A stretch of DNA of 37,825 nt from an uncultured Mycoplasmatota bacterium (lineage in GTDB: Bacteria; Bacillota_I; Bacilli_A; RF39; UBA660), in contig URPE01000007.1 in NCBI GenBank assembly GCA_900549625.1, forward strand, positions 1 through 37,825, in the 5' to 3' direction. This document shows, piece by piece, positions 1 to 6,838 of this stretch. The notes under the pieces were generated by a model. It saw only the letters and a program-made list of their open reading frames with translations. It did no database searches and was not told the origin of the DNA. The position numbers and the translations under genes are program-made. Within the stretch, counting starts at the first letter, position 1. Each line of letters opens with the position of its first letter.

Positions 1-86
<86 letters not shown>

Positions 87-137
87 AATCTTTTATTTTA
101 GTTTAATCTAAGCTACTCAAATTGACTTTTTTACTTA

Positions 138-150
138 GTTTTCAAAGAAC
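138..150 (-). promoter_or_regulatory. rrn leader boxA antitermination element
   Basis: The minus strand reads GTTCTTTGAAAAC, the boxA-like element typical of Firmicute rrn leaders, about 50 bases upstream of mature 16S. A small hairpin (GCACTT / AAGTGC, 161-177) lies just upstream in the same leader. BoxA recruits the NusB/S10 antitermination complex. Confidence 0.8.
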
Positions 151-183
151 GTTTTCTTAAGCACTTTTGTCAAGTGCAATATG

Positions 184-212
184 AGTTTATCAAAATCAGT
201 TCTTAATGTCAA
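184..212 (-). promoter_or_regulatory. rrn promoter
   Basis: The minus strand has TTGACA (207-212), a 17-base spacer and TAAACT (184-189), with a TG one base before the -10. It is correctly placed upstream of boxA and the 16S gene. The -35 is perfect, as expected for an rRNA promoter. Confidence 0.75.
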
Positions 213-546
213 TAGATTTTTTGACATTTTTTTCTTTTTTTTAATTTTTTCGTTTTCTTGATATTATCTATCAAAATAAAACTTTTTTTACAAAACTCAC
301 TTTACACATTTTCCTCAAGTACGTTTTACATTCTACACTACTTAAAATGTAAATGCAACTGTTTTTTTCGTTTTTTTGAAATTTTGACGTTTTTTGCTCA
401 AATTACTGTTCAATTTAATCAAATATTACTTTAAATATACTTAATTCTTTTATATTTATTATATAATTTAAAAAAATGTTAATGATTTTTGACAATTCTT
501 ACATTTTTACTTTGCAATAGTAATAATAGATTATAATATATTTATT
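213..546. other. AT-rich spacer with no recognised gene
   Basis: This stretch lies between the rrn promoter and the next gene. It is dominated by A/T runs and has no convincing reading frame, tRNA or terminator. It may hold UP elements or further rrn promoters, but I see no second good -35/-10 pair. Confidence 0.6.
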
Positions 547-1254
547 TTATTTTATTCGGCTTTTTTGATTTATTATCACAAATGCCTTATCGATAATATT
601 GTAATAATCTTGCTCATTGTTAACTCTTAATTTCATTAATTTATTTGAAATCAAATATAAATTATCTATTACCATATTTTTAGTGTTTTCATATCCATAA
701 AAATATTTGGATATTGCAAACAATTTTATTGTATCATTAATTATATTTTTGTTTTTTAAATTAATTAATTCTAAATTAGCATTAATTATTTCATCAATGT
801 TTTCTGATACAAGTTCTCTAAATTTGTATAAGAATATATATTGTGGCTTTTTTGCATAGAATCTTAAGCCATTTTCTGTTTCATAGCACGATAATGTAAT
901 GATTATATCATCATCTAGTTCATCATTTGAATCAACAAAATTATATGTTCTTTGCTCTTTAGAAATTTCATAAAATTTTCTTGCTTCATTTGAATTTAAA
1001 TCAAATTTATATGGTCTTACAGGTCTATAACAAATATCAATATCACCTTTTGGTATTCTAACAAAATCTTTAAACAATTGGTTCAATTCTGGTGAAACTA
1101 ATTCATCATCGATTTTTTTGACATTTCCTAAAATATTACATAAAACTGAGCCATTTAAAATCCAGTAGATTTTTCCTTCTTTGAACTGAGGTATTTCTTC
1201 TAAGCATTTTCTGTATAAATTTTCACAAATGTCAGAAATTAACTTTTTTTCCAT
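547..1254 (-). CDS. Hypothetical protein with nucleotidyltransferase-like signature
   Basis: This is a 235-residue protein that I do not recognise by name. Residues 31-42 (WILNGSVLCNIL) followed by GDIDI near 70-74 resemble the G-S ... D-x-D core of nucleotidyltransferase-fold proteins such as the AbiEii/MNT group. A helical C-terminal half follows, as is common there. That assignment is inference from two short motifs. The start ATG has AAAGGCG upstream. The gene follows the TetR-ABC pair on the same strand after 61 bases and is the last gene before the rrn operon. No membrane segment or signal peptide is seen. Confidence 0.55.
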   Translation of the reverse strand: MEKKLISDICENLYRKCLEEIPQFKEGKIYWILNGSVLCNILGNVKKIDDELVSPELNQLFKDFVRIPKGDIDICYRPVRPYKFDLNSNEARKFYEISKEQRTYNFVDSNDELDDDIIITLSCYETENGLRFYAKKPQYIFLYKFRELVSENIDEIINANLELINLKNKNIINDTIKLFAISKYFYGYENTKNMVIDNLYLISNKLMKLRVNNEQDYYNIIDKAFVIINQKSRIK

Positions 1255-1315
1255 ATTTATCGCCTTTCAACAAATATTATACATTAATATGATTTTTTTA
1301 CTAGTTTTTTGTGTA

Positions 1316-3067
1316 TTATGAAATAACGGCTTTTGATGATTTACTAATCTCTGCTTCGTATAGTTGCTTATATTTTGAACATTTTTCTAGCAATTCATAA
1401 TGACTACCAGAATCAATAATCTTGCCATCTTCTATATAAAATATTTTGTCGCAATTTAAAATGGTTGAAAACCTATGTGCTATAATCATAATTGTATAGT
1501 CATTTTTTAAATTAGTAATGGCTTCTTGTATTTTTGCTTGTGTCTCATTATCTAACGCACTTGTTGCTTCGTCAAATAAAATGATTTCTGTTTTTTGAAT
1601 TAGGGCTCTTGCTATTGCTAGTCTTTGTCTTTGTCCTCCTGATAAAGTTACACCACCCTCACCAACAACAGTATCATATTTTTCTGGTAAACTTTCAATG
1701 TAATCATCTAGACATGCTAAATGACAAGCTTCTTTTATTTCTTCAAGTGATACATTTTCCTTAACTAATTTCATATTATCGGTAATGCTCATATTAAATA
1801 TATATGGATTTTGCGATATAATTGTTATATTTCCTCTTATCGAATCTTCATCTAATTCATTGATAGAAATTCCATCAATTAAAATATCCCCTGAGTTAAC
1901 ATTGTACATTTTACATAACAAACTAAATATTGTAGTTTTACCCGAACCGCTTTTTCCTACAAAGCCAACGGTGTTATTTGCCTCGATTTTAAAACTAATA
2001 TTATCTAATACATTTTGAGTATTATCATATGAAAATGTAACATTTTTAAACTCAAAATCGCCATTGATTTTATTTATATGCTTATTTCCAAAAATTTCTT
2101 TAGCAAATACTTTGTTATCAAGCAGTGAAAAAACTCTTTCAAATGACAAGTTGAAGCGATTTATTTCTTCCAATAAATCTGAAATACTAGCCATAAAGTT
2201 TTGCATAACTCTATCTCTATAAGAAAATAAGGCAATGCTCATCGCTACGCTTAAACTGTTTATGCTAATTAAATATATAAGTATAATTATTAATATAAGC
2301 TGAAATAATTCTCTTAAAGTATCAATAAAAAAATTGTAAAAAATATCCACGTTTCGCATATCTAGATACTTTTTATTTTTTGATTTAATATTTTCATTTA
2401 AAATGTTAATGAAACTATTTTTGGCATTTAACATTTTAACGTCCCTAGTTCCTCTTACCAACTCACTTGTTAAGCCAGTTACTTTTTCTTGAGCTTTTCT
2501 TTTTTCTTTGTCTAATTTATTAATTTTCTGTGATTTTGATAAATGAAGCATAGTTAATATAATAGAAACTAAAAGATAAAACATAAAAATATACTTATTA
2601 ATAATAAATACCGAAATAAATACGCCTATGCTAGAAATAATGCCAATTAATCTTCCATAACCAGTTGTAAACATATTTGCTAGTTCATCTGTATCGCTAG
2701 TCATTCTTTGTACAAAAACACCGCTGGAATGATTGTCAAGATCTGTTTGCGTAATTTTCAATATCTCAGCACTAAGTGATTTTTGCAATTTTTCAGTTAC
2801 TCCAACTGTAAATTTTTGAGTATTTTTTCTTATAAGAACTGTTTTAGAAGCGCTAATTAATCCTGTCACAAAAATAATTAAACTCATGAGTATCAATTGT
2901 GTCCAATTATTATCTGTTAAATATACTATTTGATTTGCTGCTAAAATTGGCAATAAAATTCCGATTATAATGCCTAGTATTGAACCAATTGTTTCAAATA
3001 TTAAAGCACTTTTGTATTCTTTACCATAACTATATACTTTTTTTAAATTCCTAACAGTTTCTTTCAT
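1316..3067 (-). CDS. ABC exporter half-transporter (permease fused to ATPase)
   Basis: A 583-residue exporter of the MsbA/LmrA type. The N-terminal half has about six hydrophobic segments (ABC_membrane domain). The C-terminal half carries a complete ATPase: Walker A GKSGSGKTT near residue 370, signature LSGGQRQR near 473, Walker B IILFDEATSALD near 495 and an H-loop histidine in AHRFS. Only one half-transporter is present, so it probably forms a homodimer. The TetR-family gene's TAA stop directly abuts this ATG (TAAATG), which indicates translational coupling. Such pairs usually export drugs, lipids or peptides; the substrate cannot be read from sequence. Confidence 0.9.
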   Translation of the reverse strand: MKETVRNLKKVYSYGKEYKSALIFETIGSILGIIIGILLPILAANQIVYLTDNNWTQLILMSLIIFVTGLISASKTVLIRKNTQKFTVGVTEKLQKSLSAEILKITQTDLDNHSSGVFVQRMTSDTDELANMFTTGYGRLIGIISSIGVFISVFIINKYIFMFYLLVSIILTMLHLSKSQKINKLDKEKRKAQEKVTGLTSELVRGTRDVKMLNAKNSFINILNENIKSKNKKYLDMRNVDIFYNFFIDTLRELFQLILIIILIYLISINSLSVAMSIALFSYRDRVMQNFMASISDLLEEINRFNLSFERVFSLLDNKVFAKEIFGNKHINKINGDFEFKNVTFSYDNTQNVLDNISFKIEANNTVGFVGKSGSGKTTIFSLLCKMYNVNSGDILIDGISINELDEDSIRGNITIISQNPYIFNMSITDNMKLVKENVSLEEIKEACHLACLDDYIESLPEKYDTVVGEGGVTLSGGQRQRLAIARALIQKTEIILFDEATSALDNETQAKIQEAITNLKNDYTIMIIAHRFSTILNCDKIFYIEDGKIIDSGSHYELLEKCSKYKQLYEAEISKSSKAVIS

Positions 3068-3622
3068 TTATATCACATCCTTTAATTTTTCTATAACGTT
3101 ATTTATTAAGACTTTTATCTCTTTTTCATCTATTGTAATACTTTTACAAGCAATTTGACATGATAATCCATGAGTGTAAAATCTAACGGTTATATAAAGC
3201 TCTTCTGCTTGGGTTTTCGTTAAACCATAACGCTTAGGAATTGATTTTATGGTAGCAATGTTTTGAGGTGAATTTAATACCTCTTTTATTGTTCTTGTAC
3301 CACCCAAATCACTCATAAATAACGCCTTAAAAATATTAGATTCTTTATATGCAAATAGGGCATAAGCGTAACTTATAGTGAATAAGTAGTCTTCTTTATT
3401 AACTATTTTAGTTATAAATTCATTGTAATAATCATGCAAGTATTTTTTTAATTCGATTTTAAAGTTATCCATACTATTAAAAGTCCTAAATAAAGGTTGA
3501 GTAGAACAACCAATAAATTTGCTTAATTCTCTTGTGTTTAACTGCTCTATTCCTTTTTGACTTATAAATTCTTTGGTTTTCATTAGTATTTGTTCTTTTG
3601 TAAACGATATAGTTCTCGCCAT
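3068..3622 (-). CDS. TetR/AcrR-family transcriptional regulator
   Basis: A 184-residue regulator. The N-terminal helix-turn-helix reads FTKEQILMKTKEFISQKG then LNTRELSKFIGCSTQPLFR; the rest is a helical ligand-binding domain with cysteines and aromatics. I start it at the ATG at 3622 (MARTISF) because GGGGAGGA lies 6 bases upstream; an upstream in-frame TTG would overlap that ribosome site. It is transcribed with the ABC exporter directly downstream with no gap, the usual arrangement for a repressor controlling its own exporter. A strong promoter lies at 3660-3688, where autorepression would be expected. Confidence 0.88.
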   Translation of the reverse strand: MARTISFTKEQILMKTKEFISQKGIEQLNTRELSKFIGCSTQPLFRTFNSMDNFKIELKKYLHDYYNEFITKIVNKEDYLFTISYAYALFAYKESNIFKALFMSDLGGTRTIKEVLNSPQNIATIKSIPKRYGLTKTQAEELYITVRFYTHGLSCQIACKSITIDEKEIKVLINNVIEKLKDVI

Positions 3623-3659
3623 AGTTATCCTCCCCAAAAATAAATATCATTTGTTATTT

Positions 3660-3688
3660 ATTATATCATATACATATTACATTATCAA
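3660..3688 (-). promoter_or_regulatory. Promoter of the TetR-ABC operon
   Basis: The minus strand shows TTGATA (3683-3688), a 17-base spacer and a perfect TATAAT (3660-3665), about 40 bases before the regulator start. The spacer is a near-symmetric TA/TG-rich sequence that could hold the operator, but I cannot define a clean palindrome. Confidence 0.75.
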
Positions 3689-3741
3689 CGTAAAAATAAC
3701 AAGTGTTTTTTTATTTGCTTTTTCTTGAACTCGACCACACA

Positions 3742-3768
3742 AAAAGCCATCAGTTATAGATGACTTTT
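3742..3768 (-). terminator. Rho-independent terminator, minus strand
   Basis: The minus-strand RNA forms AAAAGTCATC / GATGGCTTTT around a 7-base loop, with one G-U pair, and ends in a run of T. On the plus strand the same position is a C-A mismatch, so the hairpin works best in the minus direction. It closes the decayed SEC-C/rhuM patch upstream. Confidence 0.65.
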
Positions 3769-3785
3769 GTATTTAAATGATATTT

Positions 3786-3899
3786 TTATTTACCACAACA
3801 ATTTTTATATTTTTTACCACTGCCGCAGCTAGTGGATGCTCCCATATTATCAGTATTATTTATACTTATAGTATTATTCGAATTTCCTTGTTTATCAGA
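3786..3899 (-). pseudogene. SEC-C zinc-motif remnant resembling the SecA C-terminus
   Basis: The minus strand reads a 37-residue tail ending in SCGSGKKYKNCCGK then TAA, the SEC-C zinc-binding motif found at the end of SecA. Upstream residues are Asn/Thr-rich, and a TAG at 3900-3902 closes the frame with no start codon. Bases 3793-3831 are identical to 6846-6884 in the 3' end of secA. This is either a broken small SEC-C protein gene or a fragment copied from secA. The lack of a start and the in-frame stop favour a remnant. Confidence 0.6.
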
Positions 3900-3960
3900 C
3901 TAAGTAACATCTATATTATTTGTATTTATGATATTATCTGTACTATAAGTATTTCTCTAA

Positions 3961-3988
3961 TGTGGACTTCTTGTGGACATTGTCCACA
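3961..3988. repeat. Operator-like repeat with palindrome
   Basis: TGTGGAC occurs at 3961 and again at 3972, where it forms a near-perfect palindrome TGTGGACA-T-TGTCCACA. It sits between the rhuM remnant and the SEC-C remnant. It could be a protein-binding site; nothing else identifies it. Confidence 0.4.
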
Positions 3989-4042
3989 TCCGTTCATCTA
4001 ATATGATTACATCAATTTTTGTTTTTTTATCCGATGTGCAAT

Positions 4043-5061
4043 TTATTTATTTTCAATTTGCTTTGTTTCACTTAATAGTCTATCAAAATCTGACACATAA
4101 TTCTTATCCTGTATAACTTTATATTTTTCATATTCATTTTCTGCTTTTTCGACTGCTTGTTTATGTGAGATTTTTCCTTTTCCCTCTAAAACTTCATAAT
4201 GGAAAACTTTTAGGGCATTTTCTACTTCATTTTTCCAATTTTCCATATACATTGTTATATTTCTCTCTGCATTATTTTCAGCAATATCCAAAAATAAGTT
4301 TACTAAATTATTTAAATTTTTAATTTCTTGTTCATGTAAATAGTTCTTGACAATAATTACATCAGATTTCAAAACCTTCCCATCAGGTGAATTTTCCCAG
4401 GTAGTAAGTCACATATTTTCTTTTTAGAATCTACCCTTTTATAAACTATTTCAGCAGCAGTGTTTCCAGTAATTGCATAATGAAATTTATTTTGAATAGT
4501 TTTATAAAAAGTTATTGCAGTATCACTATTTTTATCATAATCAATAGAACATTCAGCAAATATATCAGTAATTTTTTGATAAAACATTCTCTCATTTGTA
4601 CGAATTAATTTAATTCTTTCAAGTAGTCTTTTAAAATACTCTTGATCAGAATTTATTGCTTTTAAAAATCTTTCATCATTTAACGCAAAACCTTGTACCA
4701 TATACTCTTTAATTATTTTATTTGCCCAAGTTCTAAATTTAATTGCTTTTTTAGAGTTAACCCTAAAACCAATAGAAATAATCATATCAAGATTATAATA
4801 TTTTTTATTATAAACTTGTTTGCCATCATTACCCATATGTGCAATTTTTGCACACGTGCTATTTTCATCTAACTCCTCATCTTTATAAATATTGTTAATA
4901 TGTCTTACAATCCCACTTCTATCAATATTAAAAAGTATTGATAAGGCATCGGCATTTAACCAAACATCTTCATTTTCTAATAGTACTTCTACTTTTGTAT
5001 TGCCTTCTTCATCATTATAAAACAAAATATTTTTCTCATTTCCAATTAATTTATTATCCAT
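4043..5061 (-). pseudogene. rhuM-family gene, broken by frameshift
   Basis: Two overlapping frames together make one RhuM (virulence RhuM/KilA-N-like) protein. The first (4369-5061) has the N-terminal region with WLNADALSILFNIDRSGI and FRTWANKIIKEYMVQGFAL. The second (4043-4372) has the conserved end SDVIIVKNYLHEQEIKNLN. At about 4400-4425 the expected family sequence LTTWENSPDGKVLKSDV can be read only in the second frame. It is preceded by a TGA where the family has glycine, and an A-run probably lost one base. The intact protein would be about 335 residues. RhuM proteins are accessory genes of unclear role, often near mobile DNA. Confidence 0.8.
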
Positions 5062-5110
5062 GTTTTATCCTCCTTTTCAAAATATTTTTAGTTAATTTAT
5101 AACAGACATT

Positions 5111-5140
5111 ATTCTATTTTTTATATTATTAAACAAGCAA
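5111..5140 (-). promoter_or_regulatory. Promoter upstream of the rhuM remnant
   Basis: The minus strand reads TTGCTT (5135-5140), 18 bases, then TAGAAT (5111-5116), about 50 bases before the rhuM ATG, which has AGGAGG upstream. Confidence 0.5.
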
Positions 5141-5171
5141 TTTGCTCGATTCGACCAAATTAAATCTTATT

Positions 5172-5196
5172 AAAAAAGACACAATATTAATTGTCT
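5172..5196 (-). terminator. proS terminator
   Basis: Minus-strand hairpin built on ACAAT / ATTGT with a short bulge and outer GA/TC pairs, followed by TTTTTT. It starts 8 bases after the proS stop codon. Confidence 0.6.
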
Positions 5197-5203
5197 CCTC
5201 TTA

Positions 5204-6472
5204 CTATTTTAATATATTTATTATGTTATCTATGTTAACAATTTCTTTTTTATTTGTTTTTGTATCTTCTACTTCATAATTAATTCCATCAAATTTTGTA
5301 CCTAATATAATCATTTTTGGTGTTCCTAAAACATAAACATCATTTATTCTATTTCCAATATTTAAATTTTCTCTATCATCAATTATTGCATTAATATTAT
5401 TTTGAAGTAAGTAATTATATAGTTTTTCTCCTTCTTCTTTATTATTTTCATTATATATTATTTGTACTTTATAAGGGGCTATATCATATGGTAATGCAAA
5501 ACCTTTAATTTTATCTTTTTCTTTAATAATATTATTTTCTATTAAACAAGCAATTATTCTTCCTAAACCAATTCCATAACATCCCATATAATATGGTTTT
5601 TTCTCATTATTTTCATCCATATAGAAAAGTCCCATACTATCAGAATATTTTGCTCCAAGTTGGAAATTATTTCCTAATTCAACAGTACTATATTCTTTTA
5701 AACCAGCAATATCACTTACTCCTAATTGTTTAAGATATTCATCCTTATTTTCAAATTCTAAAACTTCTTTGTTAATACCAATATTATTTTTTTCATCATA
5801 AAGAGTTTTATCTTCTCCTAAATTTGTAATTGCTTGAAATTCTTCTGCAACTTTTCCACCTATAACACCATTATCACTAACGGTTGGTATAATTTTGATG
5901 CCTAATCTTTTAAATATATTTAAATATACCTGATGCATTAGTTCATATGTCTTTTGCATATCTTCTTCAGTTTTATCAAATGAATAAGCATCCATCATAA
6001 CAAAAGTTCTTGGTCTAAATAAATAACCTCTAGTTCTGATTTCTTTTCTAAATTTTTCACCTATTTGATAATAAATGGCTGGTAAATTTTTATATGAAGA
6101 TAATCTATTGGCGCCAAATAAAGTAGCACATTCTTCTGCAGTTGGAGCAAGTCCATATTCACCTAAATTATTTTTTATTGTAAACATTATATCTCCATTT
6201 TTTGTATAGGTATCCCATCTGCCTGATTGATTCCATATTTTTCTTGGTTGAAGTTTTGGAAATTCTACTTGAATACATCCTGCCTTATCTAATTCCTCAA
6301 TGATGACATTTTCAACTGTTCTTTCTAATTTTGTCCATAAATTACCATAACCATAAATACCACTTTCAAATTGATATAATTCTCCTAATTTCATCAAAAT
6401 ATTTTGGCCAGAGTAATCACTATCAATATCATTTAGATTAATCTTTTTAATATTTAATCTACTTAATCTCAT
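5204..6472 (-). CDS. proS: Prolyl-tRNA synthetase, short form without editing insertion
   Basis: A 422-residue class II synthetase that charges tRNA-Pro. Visible parts: the ATP/proline pocket LAPTAEE, a motif 2 region near residues 140-165 ending FRPRTFVMMDAYSFD, motif 3 GCYGIGLGRII near 297-307, and a C-terminal anticodon-binding domain ending near DDRENLNIGNRINDVYVLG. Most Firmicute ProRS are about 565-570 residues because an editing (INS) domain lies between motifs 2 and 3. Here that stretch is only about 110 residues, so the editing domain is missing. I start at the ATG at 6472, which has AAAGGGTGA 7 bases upstream; an upstream GTG lies inside that ribosome site. It is controlled by the T-box leader at 6496-6690. 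Confidence 0.9.
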   Translation of the reverse strand: MRLSRLNIKKINLNDIDSDYSGQNILMKLGELYQFESGIYGYGNLWTKLERTVENVIIEELDKAGCIQVEFPKLQPRKIWNQSGRWDTYTKNGDIMFTIKNNLGEYGLAPTAEECATLFGANRLSSYKNLPAIYYQIGEKFRKEIRTRGYLFRPRTFVMMDAYSFDKTEEDMQKTYELMHQVYLNIFKRLGIKIIPTVSDNGVIGGKVAEEFQAITNLGEDKTLYDEKNNIGINKEVLEFENKDEYLKQLGVSDIAGLKEYSTVELGNNFQLGAKYSDSMGLFYMDENNEKKPYYMGCYGIGLGRIIACLIENNIIKEKDKIKGFALPYDIAPYKVQIIYNENNKEEGEKLYNYLLQNNINAIIDDRENLNIGNRINDVYVLGTPKMIILGTKFDGINYEVEDTKTNKKEIVNIDNIINILK

Positions 6473-6495
6473 TTTATTCACCCTTTCTTTAAAAC

Positions 6496-6690
6496 AAAAA
6501 AGAATAGCACATAAGGAGTCATTAAGACGGTGCCATCCTTTTATTTTACTTAATTTTGATAACGGCTATTTACCGGAAATGTTTTCATTTCACTCTGAAG
6601 ATAGGAATTAAATAGTATCATAACTTGTTCACACTATACCAAGCTCACTTTTATGCTTAACTAATTAATATTTCTTCGTCACTGATTTGT
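6496..6690 (-). promoter_or_regulatory. T-box riboswitch (proline) controlling proS
   Basis: The minus-strand leader has stem I starting AGTGACGAAGA, whose GAAGA pairs with TCTTC on the 3' side. Directly before that 3' arm is CCT followed by A, in the specifier position, a proline codon. The T-box motif GGATGGCACCG lies at about 6528-6538 and overlaps the terminator arm, so antiterminator and terminator are mutually exclusive. Uncharged tRNA-Pro should favour readthrough. The variable base after TGG is C, which would pair with a G discriminator; most bacterial tRNA-Pro have A73, so this detail is unusual. Confidence 0.88.
6498..6542 (-). terminator. T-box-controlled attenuator terminator
   Basis: The minus strand forms AAAAGGATGGCAC / GTGCTATTCTTTT (13 pairs, two of them G-U) around a 19-base loop, ending in TTTTTT. 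It includes the T-box sequence itself and stands about 26 bases before the proS start. Confidence 0.85.
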
Positions 6691-6695
6691 AGCAT

Positions 6696-6701
6696 ATTAT
6701 A
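6696..6701 (-). promoter_or_regulatory. proS T-box promoter (extended -10)
   Basis: Minus-strand TGATATAAT gives an extended -10 (TATAAT at 6696-6701). The -35 region is poor (TTGCGG at 17 bases). Transcription would start just before stem I of the T-box. Confidence 0.6.
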
Positions 6702-6838
6702 TCATAAATTTTAATTGTCCGCAAATTATTTTTGTTCACACCTTTATTTCACTACATATTTTTAATATTTTGTGAACAAGTTCAAAAAATCGAACCAATT
6801 TAATATTTTTTTAATTTTAAATATTTCCTTATTTTATG

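Noticed and set aside
3786..5061. Stop-codon recoding (UGA or UAG read as an amino acid), suggested by in-frame stops in rhuM and the SEC-C and IS66 remnants
   Set aside because: The remnants contain all three stop codons and frameshifts, intact genes have none inside, and RF1 is encoded. Decay is the simpler reading.
6568..6580. ATTTACCGGAAAT as a Noc-binding site
   Set aside because: It only partly matches the 14-bp Noc consensus and lies inside the proS T-box, where base-pairing explains the symmetry.
6731..6781. TTGTTCACA / TGTGAACAA inverted repeat as the secA terminator
   Set aside because: The loop is about 30 bases and no T run follows on the minus strand. A related TTGTTCACA also occurs in the T-box, so its role is unclear.
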